The position numbers were made by a program, and so were the translations under genes. Positions 55,343-64,000 of a stretch of 64,000 bases of DNA are shown piece by piece (the first letter of the stretch is position 1; each line of letters opens with the position of its first letter). The stretch is from Acidimicrobiia bacterium. GTDB taxonomy: Bacteria > Actinomycetota > Acidimicrobiia > Spongiisociales > UBA11373. The stretch lies in assembly GCA_030584185.1 (NCBI GenBank), contig CP129495.1:248001-312000 (forward strand), written 5' to 3'. A model generated the notes under the pieces. The model saw only the letters and a list, made by a program, of their open reading frames with translations. It was not told the DNA's origin and did not search any database.

Positions 55343-56962
55343 CTACTTGCGGCCGATCCCCCGCTGCTTGAGCTCCTCCAGGATCGCCTCGAGCGAGGCG
55401 TCGGCGTTGAACGAAGGCTCCGGCGGCTTCTCCTCTTCCCGCTCGAACTCCTGGACCCGCTTGCGCTTGCCGCCGCCGGCACCGGCGGCAGGGCGAGCCT
55501 CGTCGTCCTGCCACTGGCTCCGGTTCTGCCACTCGGGAAGCGCCTGCTTGATGGAGAGGCTGATCCGCCGACGCTCTCCGTCGATCTCGGTGATCTTGAC
55601 CTTGACCGGCTGTTCGACCGAGAGCTCCAGCTCGGGGCTGTCGACGTGATGCATCGCGATCTCCGAGACGTGGACCAGGCCCTCGACTCCGTCCGCAACC
55701 GAGACAAACGCCCCGAACGGAACCGTCTTGGTGACCGTCCCATCGACGACGTCGCCCACGCCGTGGGCCCCGCTGAACGACTCCCAGGGATCCTCGCGGG
55801 TCTGCCGGATGGAGAGCGAGATCCGCTCCCGATCCAGGTCGACCTCGAGCACCTTGACCTGAACCTTGTCGCCCACCTGGACCATCTCGCCGGGATGGCT
55901 CACGTGCTGCCATGAGAGCTCCGACACGTGCACCAGGCCGTCCATTCCGCCCAGGTCGACGAAGGCGCCGAAGTTGACAACCGACGAGACGACGCCGTCA
56001 CGGATCTCGCCGGCCTTCAGGTCGTCGAGGAAGGCCTGGCGCTGCTCGGCCTGCTCCTCCTCGAGGAAGGCCCGCCGGGAGAGCACCACGTTGTTGCGGT
56101 TCTTGTCGAGCTCGATCACCTTGGCCTCGAGCGACTCCCCGATGTAGGGGTGCAGGTCTCGCACACGCCGCAGCTCCACCAACGAAGCGGGGAGGAAGCC
56201 GCGCAGGCCGATGTCGACGATGAGCCCTCCCTTGACCACCTCGATCACCTGGCCGGTGACCGTGCCCCCCTGGTTCATCACCTCTTCGATGCGACCCCAG
56301 GCGCGCTCGTACTGGGCCCGCTTCTTCGACAGGATCAACCGGCCCTCGGAGTCTTCCATGGTGAGCACCAGCGCCTCGATCTGCTCGCCCACCTTGACCA
56401 GCTCGGCGGGGTTGACCGCGTTGCGGATCGACAGCTCCTTGGCGGGGATGATCCCCTCCGACTTGAACCCGATGTCCACCAGGACCTCGTCGGGATCCAC
56501 CCGGACGACGGTCCCCACCACCAGGGTGCCCTCCTTGAGCTCGACCACGGTCTGCTCGACGGCGGCGGCGAAGTCCTCGGCGGTGAGATCGTTGGCCACG
56601 TCGCCCAGGGCGCGCATGGCGGCTGCAGGATCTGCCACGTACGGCCCGGGTCGGGCCGAAGGGCTCGCCGGGGCGGGTTCGGGCGCAGCCTGCTCCTCCT
56701 CCGAAGAGGGCTCGGTCGCCGCTGCGACCTCCACCGGCTCTGGCGCCTGGTCCGGCTCGGGAGATGGTTCGGTCGCCGCTGCGACCTCCTCCGGGTCGGC
56801 GGTCTGCTCCGCCTCTGGAGAAGGCTCGGACGCGGCGGCGGGCTCGGCCACCGTTTCGTCCGATTCGGGAGCGGCTGCCACCTCGGTGGTGTCAGCGGGC
56901 TCGGGGGCTTCGCCTTCTGCCGATTCGTCGGCAGCGGGCGCGTTCACGGTCTGGTCGGTCAT
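55343..56962 (-). CDS. rpsA: 30S ribosomal protein S1 with acidic N-terminal extension
   Basis: A 539-residue S1. About 110 N-terminal residues are acidic and Ala/Pro/Glu-rich, with the unit VAAATEPSxE repeated, and have no counterpart in ordinary S1. Four S1 domains follow (starting near VVGTVVRVDPDEVLVDIGFKSEGI, VTGQVIEVVKGGLIVDIGLRGFLP, RDGVVSSVVNFGAFVDLGGMDGLVH, VDGTVTKTVPFGAFVSVADGVEGLV), and a basic-acidic C-terminal tail. It binds mRNA at the ribosome. Start ATG 56962 has GAGGTGA about 10 nt upstream. The number of S1 domains is normal for actinobacteria. Confidence 0.93.
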   Translation of the reverse strand: MTDQTVNAPAADESAEGEAPEPADTTEVAAAPESDETVAEPAAASEPSPEAEQTADPEEVAAATEPSPEPDQAPEPVEVAAATEPSSEEEQAAPEPAPASPSARPGPYVADPAAAMRALGDVANDLTAEDFAAAVEQTVVELKEGTLVVGTVVRVDPDEVLVDIGFKSEGIIPAKELSIRNAVNPAELVKVGEQIEALVLTMEDSEGRLILSKKRAQYERAWGRIEEVMNQGGTVTGQVIEVVKGGLIVDIGLRGFLPASLVELRRVRDLHPYIGESLEAKVIELDKNRNNVVLSRRAFLEEEQAEQRQAFLDDLKAGEIRDGVVSSVVNFGAFVDLGGMDGLVHVSELSWQHVSHPGEMVQVGDKVQVKVLEVDLDRERISLSIRQTREDPWESFSGAHGVGDVVDGTVTKTVPFGAFVSVADGVEGLVHVSEIAMHHVDSPELELSVEQPVKVKITEIDGERRRISLSIKQALPEWQNRSQWQDDEARPAAGAGGGKRKRVQEFEREEEKPPEPSFNADASLEAILEELKQRGIGRK

Positions 56963-57059
56963 GGGTTTGGGTTCACCTCGAACGGGAAACTCTCCGAGCG
57001 CGGTGCACCCGAAGGCGTTGGAAGCGTACCACAGCGGACCCTGGCCCCGTCCAGGCGGA

Positions 57060-59669
57060 TCAGCCCTTGGTGTCGGCGAGGCTGCGGCCCGTCGCCAGAT
57101 CGACCACCAGCGGCACCGAGAGGGTGACGATGCCCTCCATCGACCCCTTGAGCAACCCTCCCACCTCGGTGGCGTCACCCTCGGGAGCCTCGACCACCAG
57201 CTCGTCGTGGACCTGCAACACCATGAAGGCCCCAGTCCCCTCCAGCGCCTCGGCGACGACGATCATCGCCTTCTTGATGATGTCCGCCGCCGAGCCCTGG
57301 ATGGGGGCATTCAGCGCCATGCGCTCCCCGGCCTGGCGTTCCCGGAAGTTGTCCGAGGTGAGCTCGGGGAGGTACCTCCGCCGGCCCAGGATGGTCTCGG
57401 TGTAGCCGAGGTTGCGGGCATCGGCCACGATCGAGTCCATGAAGCGACGCACCCCGGGGAACTGGGCGAAGTAGGCCTCCAACTGCTTCTGTGCCTCCTC
57501 CTGAGGAATCGACAGACGCTGCGAGAACCCGTAGGCCTCCATGCCGTAGAGGAGGCCGAAGTTGACCACCTTGGCCCGGCGCCTCATCTCAGGCGTCACC
57601 TCGTCCTGGGGCACTCCGAACACGCGCGCCGCGGTCTCGGTATGGACATCGGCCCCGGCGCGAAATGCCGCCTCGAGCGCCGGCTCGCCGCTGAGATGGG
57701 CGAGGATCCTCAGCTCGATCTGGCTGTAGTCCGCCACCACGAAGCAGCGCCCCTCGCCGGCCACGAAGGCGCGTCGGATGGTGCGACCCTCCTCCGACCG
57801 GACCGGGATGTTCTGCATGTTGGGGCGCTCCGATGAGATGCGGCCGGTGGCGGCACCGGTCTGGTTGTACACGCAGTGGATGCGACCATCGGCGCCAATG
57901 AGCGGCAGCAACCCGTCGACGTAGGTGGAACGCAGCTTCTCCAGCTCACGGAAACGCAGCATCCGCTCCACGATGGGATGCTCGTCGGCGAGCCGCTGCA
58001 AGACCGAGGCGTCGGTCGACGGCTGGCCCTTGGGGGTCTTCTTGAGCACCGGGAGCGCGAGCCGATCGAACAGGACCTCCCGCAGCTGCAGTGTCGAGTT
58101 CAGGTTGAACGGCCCGCCTGCTTCCCGGTGGATCTCCGCTTCGAGGGCGGCGAGCCGGTCGCGCAGCGTCGTTCTCAGTTCTCCCAGATACTCGCGGTCG
58201 ACCCCGATCCCGGCTTCCTCCATCAGGGCCAACACCCTCACCAGGGGCAGCTCGACCTCCTCGAAGAGGGCGGTGCCACCCCTGGCCTCCAGCTCGGCGC
58301 CCAGCGGCTCGACGAGGCGGCCGATGGCGACGGCCCGCCGTCCCGCGGCCTCCAGGTCGGGACCCTCCAGGTCGAAGGCTCCCTGGGCGCCGCCACTCGA
58401 AGCGGATCCGGACGGCCCGATCTCGATGCCGAGGATGCGGCCGGCGAGGTCGGCCAGGGTCTGGACTCCGGCATCGGGATCGACCAGATGGGCTGCCAGG
58501 AGGGTGTCGAAGGCGAGACCCCTGAAGTCGAGATCGGCCTCGAGTAGCGCCCTCACCAGGGGCTTGGCGCCGTGCAGTGCCTTGTGGCGCTCAGGGTCTG
58601 CGAGCACCCCGACGAGGCTCCCCAGCCGACCGAAGGGCACGTAGGTGGCGTCATCCCCGGCTGCGACCATCACCCCGATCAGATCGTCGCCCTCCCACAC
58701 CGGCTCCAGGGCGATGAGCCCTTCTCCGGCTGCCAGCAGGGCGGCATCCCCGTCCCCCGCCGTGACGGAGACGTCGATCACCTCGTCGACACCCGGTTCT
58801 GATCCACTCACCTCCTGGAGGCGCTGCCAAAGCGAACGAAAGGCGAGCGCGTCGAACAGGTGCCTCACCTCCTGGGGGTCCCAGGCGAGCGGTCTCATCC
58901 CCTTCAGGTCCGCCTCGATGGGCACGTCGTCGACGAGACGGATCAGCTCGCGATTGAGGAACACCTGTGACCTCGACGCCTCGAGGTTCTGGCGCAGCTT
59001 GGGGCTCATCTCATCCAGGTGCTCGTAGATCCCCTCCAGGTCACCGTGCTCGGCGACGAGGCGCGAAGCAGTCTTCTCCCCCACGCCGGGCACACCCGGG
59101 ATGTTGTCCGAAGGGTCGCCCCGCAGTGCGGCGAAGTCGGCGTACCGGCCGGGTTCGACGCCGTAGCGCTCCTCCACATAGGCGGCATCGGCCATCACCG
59201 TGTCGCTGATGCCACGACGCGTGTAGTAGACCGAGATCGGCCCCCCGGCGAGCTGGAAGGCGTCGCGATCGCCGGTGACTATCAGCACCCGCCAGCCCTC
59301 GGCGGCGGCTCTCCTGGCGAGGGTGGCGATGACGTCGTCGGCCTCCCACCCGGGGGCCTCGAACTGGGGGATGCGCAGAGCCCCGGCCACTTCCCGGATC
59401 AGGGGGAGCTGGGAGCGGAAGAGGTCGGGAGCGGCCGCCCGCTGCGCCTTGTACTCGGGGAACCGCTCCCTACGGAAGGTGGGGGTGGGTGTGTCCCAGG
59501 CGACGGCAAGGGCATCGGGGTGCTCCTCGGCCAACAGCTTGATCACCATCGAGGTAAACCCGAACACGGCGTTCGTCACCTGCCCCGAAGGGGTGGCCAG
59601 ATCGCTGGGAAGGGCGTAGAAGGCCCGATAGGCAAGCGAGTGACCGTCGATCAGGGCCAGGGTGCGCAC
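57060..59669 (-). CDS. polA: DNA polymerase I
   Basis: An 869-residue polymerase. 5'-3' exonuclease at about 1-290 (LALIDGHSLAYRAFYALP, GWEADDVIATLARRA, GDPSDNIPGVPGVGEKTAS). A degenerate 3'-5' exonuclease domain (about 300-470), where the metal-binding D-x-E motif is replaced (IALEPVWEG), so proofreading is probably lost. Polymerase domain with motif A VVADYSQIELRILAHLSGE, motif B RRAKVVNFGLLYGMEAYGFSQ and motif C MVLQVHDELVVEAPE. GTG 59669 is six bases after TACCAT. It repairs gaps left by UvrABC. Confidence 0.97.
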   Translation of the reverse strand: MRTLALIDGHSLAYRAFYALPSDLATPSGQVTNAVFGFTSMVIKLLAEEHPDALAVAWDTPTPTFRRERFPEYKAQRAAAPDLFRSQLPLIREVAGALRIPQFEAPGWEADDVIATLARRAAAEGWRVLIVTGDRDAFQLAGGPISVYYTRRGISDTVMADAAYVEERYGVEPGRYADFAALRGDPSDNIPGVPGVGEKTASRLVAEHGDLEGIYEHLDEMSPKLRQNLEASRSQVFLNRELIRLVDDVPIEADLKGMRPLAWDPQEVRHLFDALAFRSLWQRLQEVSGSEPGVDEVIDVSVTAGDGDAALLAAGEGLIALEPVWEGDDLIGVMVAAGDDATYVPFGRLGSLVGVLADPERHKALHGAKPLVRALLEADLDFRGLAFDTLLAAHLVDPDAGVQTLADLAGRILGIEIGPSGSASSGGAQGAFDLEGPDLEAAGRRAVAIGRLVEPLGAELEARGGTALFEEVELPLVRVLALMEEAGIGVDREYLGELRTTLRDRLAALEAEIHREAGGPFNLNSTLQLREVLFDRLALPVLKKTPKGQPSTDASVLQRLADEHPIVERMLRFRELEKLRSTYVDGLLPLIGADGRIHCVYNQTGAATGRISSERPNMQNIPVRSEEGRTIRRAFVAGEGRCFVVADYSQIELRILAHLSGEPALEAAFRAGADVHTETAARVFGVPQDEVTPEMRRRAKVVNFGLLYGMEAYGFSQRLSIPQEEAQKQLEAYFAQFPGVRRFMDSIVADARNLGYTETILGRRRYLPELTSDNFRERQAGERMALNAPIQGSAADIIKKAMIVVAEALEGTGAFMVLQVHDELVVEAPEGDATEVGGLLKGSMEGIVTLSVPLVVDLATGRSLADTKG

Positions 59670-59675
59670 GGGGCG

Positions 59676-59681
59676 ATGGTA
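59676..59681 (-). promoter_or_regulatory. leaderless -10 box of polA
   Basis: TACCAT on the minus strand, then CGCCCC (6 nt), then GTG 59669. Confidence 0.55.
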
Positions 59682-59706
59682 GGGACCACCGACAGGGCGC
59701 TGCCCG

Positions 59707-59979
59707 TCACTCCAGGCGAGCGGTCAGCCCGGCGATGCGCCTCTCCAGGCGCACCCTCTCGCTTCGGAGCACGACCAGCAGGGCCTCGAGCCGGGCGACG
59801 TCGCCTGCGGTGACGGCGGCGTCCTCCCTCTCGATGGGCCCGCCCACCGCAGCGTCCCGTCGGGCGTCGTCGTCGAGGTGGCGGTGAACGACCAGCTCCT
59901 CTCCGGTGAGCCTGATCTCTTCGTCGAGATGCGTCATCCGGTCGAGAAGCCGCAGCAGGCGGCGCTCCAGGCGGGACAT
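59707..59979 (-). CDS. small coiled-coil protein
   Basis: A 90-residue, highly charged protein starting MSRLERRLLRLLDRMTHLDE. Almost all residues are in helix-favouring heptad-like runs (LRSERVRLERRIAGLTARLE at the end), consistent with a coiled coil. No other motif was seen. ATG 59979 follows a CGGAGGA sequence without spacing and a TAGGAT box seven bases upstream. Function unknown. Confidence 0.65.
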   Translation of the reverse strand: MSRLERRLLRLLDRMTHLDEEIRLTGEELVVHRHLDDDARRDAAVGGPIEREDAAVTAGDVARLEALLVVLRSERVRLERRIAGLTARLE

Positions 59980-60013
59980 TCCTCCGATCCTACGGGGCGA
60001 GATCGAGGAGCAA

Positions 60014-60036
60014 TCACCCGCCTGCGGCTCGGGTGA
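60014..60036 (-). terminator. hairpin after tRNA-Leu(CAA)
   Basis: TCACCCG, 9-nt loop, CGGGTGA: a 7-bp stem a few bases beyond the 3' end of the tRNA. Confidence 0.45.
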
Positions 60037-60040
60037 ACCG

Positions 60041-60123
60041 TACCGGGAGTGGGAGTCGAACCCACACGGGCTTTCGCCCAACGGATTTTGAGTCCGCCGC
60101 GTCTACCATTCCGCCATCCCGGC
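60041..60123 (-). tRNA. tRNA-Leu (anticodon CAA)
   Basis: Acceptor GCCGGGA pairs with TCCCGGT (one G-U pair), discriminator A. The anticodon loop is CTCAAAA (anticodon CAA, reads UUG). Long variable arm TTGGGCGAAAGCCCG and T-loop TTCGACT show a class II tRNA-Leu. CCA is not encoded. Confidence 0.93.
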
Positions 60124-60144
60124 GCCCGACCGATGATACGGGTC

Positions 60145-61848
60145 TCACCAGCCCCGGAAGCGGTTGGTGATCGGAAGGCGTCGGTCGCGGCCGAGAGCCT
60201 TGGTGGTGATCTTCACCCCGGGAGCGGCCTGGCGGCGCTTGTACTCGTTGCGGTCCACCATCGTCGCCACCCGCTCCACCTGCGCCCGGTCGAACCCGGC
60301 GGCCACGATCTGACGAATCGACATGTCGTCCTCCACGTACCTCTCCAGGATCGGATCGAGCACCTCGTACGGGGGCAGCGAGTCGGTGTCGAGCTGGCCG
60401 GGACGCAGCTCGGCCGATGGGGGCTTGTCGATCGACGCCTGGGGGATGACCTCGCCGTCACGGTTTCGCCACCTCGCCAGGTCGTACACCAGGGTCTTCC
60501 ACACGTCCTTGAGGACTGCGTACCCACCGACCATGTCGCCGTAGATGGTGGCGTAACCGACGGACATCTCGGACTTGTTCCCGGTGGCCACCACCATGTG
60601 CCCGAACTTGTTCGACAGTGCCATGAGGATCGCCCCCCGGATTCGTGCCTGCAGGTTCTCCTCGGCCACTCCGGGCTCGCTTCCCTCGAACACGCCTCCC
60701 AGGACGTCGAGGAACCCCTCGAACGGCGGCTCGATGGGGATGCGGTCGAAGCGGATCCCGAGGTTGCGAGCAAGGTCTTCGCTGTCGGTCTCGGAGCCCT
60801 CGCTGCTGTGTCGCGAGGGCATGGTGACTCCCCACACCCCCTCCGGCCCAAGTGCATCGGCGGCGATGGCTGCGGTGAGCGCCGAGTCGATGCCACCCGA
60901 GAGCCCGACGACGACACCAGAGAACCCGTTCTTGCGCGCGTACCCGCGCAGCCCGCACACCAGGGCCCGATACACCTCGGCGATGTCGTCCATCGGGGTG
61001 TGCGGTTCGGGAAACGGCTCCGGTTCGCCTTCGAGCAGGTCACCGTCGGCGACCAGGGTCGAGACCACTTCGGTCCGCCCCTCACCTGTGATCGGCAGGT
61101 CCACCCAGAACATCTCCTCCTCGAACTGCGCCGCCCGGTAGAGAAGTCCGCCCTCGGCGTCGAAGACCATGCTCTGGCCGTCGAACACCAACTCGTCCTG
61201 AGCCCCGACCAGGTTGAGGTAGACCAGAGGCACGCCGGCCTCCCGAGCGCGGGTGGCCAGCATCTCCTCGCGCTCCCGGCCCTTGCCGCGGTGATACGGC
61301 GAGCCGTTGATGTTGAGCAGCAGCTCGGCGCCGGCTGCTGCCTGGCGAGCTGGGGGGCCATCGGCCACCCAGATGTCCTCGCAGATGGAGACGCCGACCA
61401 CCACGCCGTTGACCTGCCACAGGGCATCGGCGGTCGCTCCGACTGCGAAGTAGCGATCCTCGTCGAACACTCCGTAGTTGGGCAGCCGGCCCTTGTGGTA
61501 GATGCCTCCGATCCGACCTCCCTGGATCAGGGCGGCGGCGTTGTGGACGCGTACGTGGCCGGCATCGTCGGGAGGCAGCGCAGACCGATCGACGAATCCG
61601 ACCACGGTGGTGACATCGCCGGCGGCCCGTGCCAGCCGGTGGAGCGCCTCGATGTTGGCGTCCACGAACGCCGTCCGCAGCACGAGGTCCTCGGGCGGAT
61701 AGCCGGTGATGGCCAGCTCCGGGAGCAACAACACGTCGGCCTGGCACTCCTCGGCCCACTCCATGGCTTCGGTGATCCGGGCCAGATTGCCCTCTATGTC
61801 CCCGACGACGAGATCGATCTGGGCGCAGGCGACTCGCAGGAAGTCCAT
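60145..61848 (-). CDS. nadE: glutamine-dependent NAD+ synthetase
   Basis: A 567-residue two-domain enzyme. The N-terminal nitrilase-type amidase (about 1-270) has Glu in LLLPELAITGYPPEDL, Lys in YHKGRLPNYGVF and Cys in GVSICEDIW. The C-terminal synthetase has the PP-loop VVGLSGGIDSALTAAIAADALG, SEMSVGYATIYGDMVGGYAVLKDVWKT and KPPSAELRPGQLD. It amidates NaAD to NAD, which links to the NAD-related genes elsewhere (Nudix regulator, SIR2-like protein) only functionally. ATG 61848 has TAGCCT seven bases upstream. Confidence 0.95.
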   Translation of the reverse strand: MDFLRVACAQIDLVVGDIEGNLARITEAMEWAEECQADVLLLPELAITGYPPEDLVLRTAFVDANIEALHRLARAAGDVTTVVGFVDRSALPPDDAGHVRVHNAAALIQGGRIGGIYHKGRLPNYGVFDEDRYFAVGATADALWQVNGVVVGVSICEDIWVADGPPARQAAAGAELLLNINGSPYHRGKGREREEMLATRAREAGVPLVYLNLVGAQDELVFDGQSMVFDAEGGLLYRAAQFEEEMFWVDLPITGEGRTEVVSTLVADGDLLEGEPEPFPEPHTPMDDIAEVYRALVCGLRGYARKNGFSGVVVGLSGGIDSALTAAIAADALGPEGVWGVTMPSRHSSEGSETDSEDLARNLGIRFDRIPIEPPFEGFLDVLGGVFEGSEPGVAEENLQARIRGAILMALSNKFGHMVVATGNKSEMSVGYATIYGDMVGGYAVLKDVWKTLVYDLARWRNRDGEVIPQASIDKPPSAELRPGQLDTDSLPPYEVLDPILERYVEDDMSIRQIVAAGFDRAQVERVATMVDRNEYKRRQAAPGVKITTKALGRDRRLPITNRFRGW

Positions 61849-61855
61849 GAGCGTC

Positions 61856-61861
61856 AGGCTA
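61856..61861 (-). promoter_or_regulatory. leaderless-type -10 box of nadE
   Basis: TAGCCT on the minus strand, seven bases before ATG 61848. Confidence 0.45.
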
Positions 61862-61890
61862 GGCGGCAGCCGACCCCGACCTACGGCAGC

Positions 61891-62754
61891 TCATGTCGAC
61901 ACCGGTTCCGCCAGCGACTCCACCCATCCTCGGGCGGTGCCGCCGGGCCAGCGCGCCACGACCTCGGCCCCCGGCACCGCCTGGCGGTGCAACAGGGCGA
62001 GGGCGACCGTTCCGTCGGGAACCGGGGCCACGGTCCCCAGGCTGCCCGCCTCCGCCTCTCCGAGAAACACCTCGGCGCCGTCGGGAACCTGAGCCGCCGG
62101 GAAATCGATCCGACGCAGATGACGGTTGACATGGCCGCGGCTGTCGATTCGAGCCACCAGTTCCTGGCCGAGGTAGCAGCCCTTGGTGAAGGACACCGCT
62201 TCAGCCACCAGCCCGGTCTCATGGGGGATGGTGTCCTCGCCCACATCCCTCCCGAACTTGGGCTCACCGGCCACGATCCGGTGGGCGGCCACCTGTTCGG
62301 CGGTGAGCCAAGGCCCGCGCGCCCCTGCCATCGCCCTATGGGGTGCGGTCCCGGGTAGCGTGATCACGGGCCCTTCGGCTGCGAGTTCCCAATGGGGCCG
62401 GTCGTCTTCCCCTCTGCCCCAGAATGTGTCCAGGGTCTCGCCCGGTTCCACCCGGGCATCGGTCCGGAACAGGAACCTGCGCAGGGCGTCGACGACCACC
62501 GGGGCTCGGTCGAGCTCGCAGAGGAGGCCGGCCCCGGACTCGGCTCGCAGCACCCAGACGATGGCCCGCAGCTTGCCGCGGGGTTCCAGCAGGAAGGACC
62601 TGGCCACCGCACCCGGAGCCGACCCGGCCACGTCGGCGGAGAGCTGGCCATCGAGAAAGGCGACCGCCTCGGGGCCTTCAACCCAGACCACCTGGTGCGT
62701 GCTGGCCGACCACCCCGAAGCGAGCGGAACCGGCAAGGGTCGCCGGTCGCTCAC
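61891..62754 (-). CDS. ygfZ: YgfZ/GcvT-like folate-binding protein
   Basis: A 287-residue protein of the COG0354 family. It has the signature KGCYLGQELVARIDSRGHVNRHLRRI near residue 195, an aminomethyltransferase-like N-terminal fold (VVWVEGPEAVAFLDGQLSADV) and IPHETGLVAEAV before it. Homologues (YgfZ, IBA57) act with tetrahydrofolate in iron-sulfur cluster maturation. GTG 62754 overlaps the ccdA stop by 4 nt; the long in-frame upstream extension to 63099 is antisense-like and was rejected. Confidence 0.85.
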   Translation of the reverse strand: MSDRRPLPVPLASGWSASTHQVVWVEGPEAVAFLDGQLSADVAGSAPGAVARSFLLEPRGKLRAIVWVLRAESGAGLLCELDRAPVVVDALRRFLFRTDARVEPGETLDTFWGRGEDDRPHWELAAEGPVITLPGTAPHRAMAGARGPWLTAEQVAAHRIVAGEPKFGRDVGEDTIPHETGLVAEAVSFTKGCYLGQELVARIDSRGHVNRHLRRIDFPAAQVPDGAEVFLGEAEAGSLGTVAPVPDGTVALALLHRQAVPGAEVVARWPGGTARGWVESLAEPVST

Positions 62755-63497
62755 ACGTTCCACAGGAATTCGGGAAGAACCTGCTGAAACCACCGATTGA
62801 GGGCCACCAGGCGCCCGGTCACCATCAGCACCCCGAACCCTGCGAGGAGGGTGCCCGAGGCGAAGGTGATCGCCTTGAAGTGCCGCTTGAACCAGCCGAA
62901 GGCCGAGTAGGCCCGGGTGATCGCCAGCGAGGCGATGAGGAACGGGATGCCCAGCCCCATCGAGTACACGAAGAGCAGCACCATCCCCTGTCCGACCGTC
63001 TCCTGAGTACCGGCCACTGTGAGGATCGCCGCCAGGGTCGGCCCGATGCATGGGGTCCAGGCGAACCCGAACGCGACACCCATGACCGGCGCCGCCCACG
63101 GGCCCAGCCGGGAAGGGCGTACCTCGACCCGGCGCTCACGCATGAACGGCAGGAGCAGCCGTGGGTTCCACAGCGCCGAGAAGGCGATGAACACCCCGAA
63201 GACGATCACCAGCCACCCGGCGATCGTGGTGATCGTCCCCTGGTTGCGCAACAAGGTGCGGCCCACCGTCGTGGCGGTGGCGCCAAGCGCCACGAACACG
63301 GCGGTGAACCCTCCGACGAACAGGGCCGTGGAACCGAGCATTCGACGGGTCGATGCCTTCCCCTCGGCGAGGTCGGCGGCGGTGTAGCCGGACATCATCG
63401 ACAGGTAGCCGGGGAGAAGCGGCAGGACACAGGGCGACAGGAAGGAGAGCGCGCCGAAGACGAAGGCGGCGATGACGTTGACGCTGGCGACTTCCAT
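62751..63497 (-). CDS. ccdA: CcdA-type thiol-disulfide/cytochrome c biogenesis membrane protein
   Basis: A 248-residue membrane protein with six helices. Conserved Cys in FGALSFLSPCVLPLLPGYLS (first) and in FAFGFAWTPCIGPTLAAIL (second) form the redox pair that carries reducing power outwards. Start ATG 63497 (GGAG six bases upstream) rather than the TTG at 63524. It is coupled to ygfZ. The upstream gene is divergent. Confidence 0.88.
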   Translation of the reverse strand: MEVASVNVIAAFVFGALSFLSPCVLPLLPGYLSMMSGYTAADLAEGKASTRRMLGSTALFVGGFTAVFVALGATATTVGRTLLRNQGTITTIAGWLVIVFGVFIAFSALWNPRLLLPFMRERRVEVRPSRLGPWAAPVMGVAFGFAWTPCIGPTLAAILTVAGTQETVGQGMVLLFVYSMGLGIPFLIASLAITRAYSAFGWFKRHFKAITFASGTLLAGFGVLMVTGRLVALNRWFQQVLPEFLWNV

Positions 63498-63565
63498 TAC
63501 GGCTCCGGTCGACTCCCTGCTCAACGGTACCGGGGGCGCCGGTGTTCCCGGTAACCTCGCCGAAC

Positions 63566-63892
63566 GTGCCCAACATCGACGACTGGAGTTCCCTGCAGGT
63601 TCGCGCCGGCACCGTGCTGCGCGCCGAGCCGAACGACGGCGCCCGTCAACCCGCCTACCGGCTCTGGATCGATTTCGGCCCCGATGGTGTCCTGCAGTCG
63701 TCGGCGAAGATCACCGACCGATACACCGCCGAAGAGCTGGTCGGGCGCCAGATCGTGGCCGTGACCGGCTTCGAGCCGATGCGGGTTGCGGGTTTTCGAT
63801 CCGACGTCCTGGTCCTCGGAGCGCTCACCTCCGAAGGGGTCGTCCTGCTGCGGCCGGACCACCCCGTCGCTCCCGGCGCCGAGGTGGCTTGA
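63566..63892 (+). CDS. CsaA-like tRNA-binding-domain protein
   Basis: A 108-residue OB-fold protein: DDWSSLQVRAGTVLRAEPND, YRLWIDFGPDGVLQSSAKITDRYTAEELVGRQIVAVTGFEPMRVAGF, and VLVLGALTSEGVVLLRPDHPVAPGAEVA. This is the CsaA pattern (tRNA-binding domain, homodimer, chaperone-like). GTG 63566 was chosen because it gives the family length of about 110; the GTG at 63542 would add eight residues. A TAACCT box lies eight bases upstream. Confidence 0.85.
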   Translation: MPNIDDWSSLQVRAGTVLRAEPNDGARQPAYRLWIDFGPDGVLQSSAKITDRYTAEELVGRQIVAVTGFEPMRVAGFRSDVLVLGALTSEGVVLLRPDHPVAPGAEVA

Positions 63893-64000
63893 CCCGAGTG
63901 GCGGGCAGCCGCCTGCCTCGGTTCGGCCCGGGAGACCTGGGAGCTGTGGTGTTGCTGGCGGTGGTGGCCCTTGCCCAGGGCTGGTCCGGGGCGGTGCTCA
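63889..64000 (+). CDS. partial membrane protein at the window edge
   Basis: A reading frame starting at TTG 63889 (TTGA overlap with the csaA stop) or GTG 63898. It encodes a basic, short N-terminus and one hydrophobic helix (LGAVVLLAVVALAQGW), then runs off the window. Too short to assign. Confidence 0.4.
   Translation, partial: MTRVAGSRLPRFGPGDLGAVVLLAVVALAQGWSGAVL

Noticed and set aside
60041-60123. The second tRNA-Leu as a possible att site
   Set aside because: No integrase or duplicated 3' end nearby, and both neighbours are housekeeping genes.

Overview
The window looks like a chromosomal segment of an uncultured high-GC actinobacterium, most likely Acidimicrobiia-like. The evidence is the strongly G/C third codon positions, two coenzyme-F420-type oxidoreductases, threonine-rich lipoproteins, and the gene order rpsA-coaE-uvrB-uvrA-uvrC-rapZ-yvcK-pgk-tpiA-secG. 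Many genes have a TANNNT box six or seven bases before the start codon and no Shine-Dalgarno, so leaderless mRNAs appear to be routine. No 16S rRNA or other taxonomic anchor is present.

Region 1 (1-21 kb) is accessory chromosome. It holds a cysteine desulfurase-like enzyme, a small membrane protein translationally coupled to a YtfJ-like protein, three lipoproteins or secreted proteins, an MprAB-like two-component pair, an F420-type nitroreductase, a VIT1-like transporter, a frameshifted DinB protein, typA, an NrtR-like Nudix regulator with its operator, an alcohol dehydrogenase-like enzyme, an alpha/beta hydrolase, a hydrolase-adenylate cyclase fusion, a TetR regulator and a luciferase-like F420 enzyme. 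Several duplicated and decayed gene pieces lie between 14.6 and 19.1 kb. A MazF toxin and its ribbon-helix-helix antitoxin close the region.

Region 2 (21.09-32.50 kb) is interpreted as an 11.4-kb integrated element in the 3' end of a tRNA-Leu(GAG) gene, bounded by a 13-bp direct repeat. Cargo is a type I restriction-modification system (hsdR-hsdM-hsdS), a SIR2-type putative NADase and a small membrane protein, so it resembles a mobile defence island. Its mobility end holds a small HTH-like protein, a Rep-like replication protein, a 32-residue ORF and a large serine recombinase whose reading frame runs into the tRNA gene.

Region 3 (32.5-64 kb) is mostly conserved housekeeping on the minus strand: a complete oligopeptide ABC transporter, secG, gpmA, tpiA, pgk, yvcK, rapZ, uvrC, uvrA, uvrB, coaE, rpsA, polA, a second tRNA-Leu, nadE, a YgfZ/GcvT-like protein and ccdA, with plus-strand tatA and a CsaA-like gene. 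Within it, in an apparent operon behind uvrA and a methyltransferase gene, is the most unusual gene of the window. It encodes a 956-residue exported protein whose C-terminal 434 residues contain about 91 tryptophans (about 21 percent) arranged as two copies of a membrane unit spaced exactly 213 residues apart. I do not recognise this domain.
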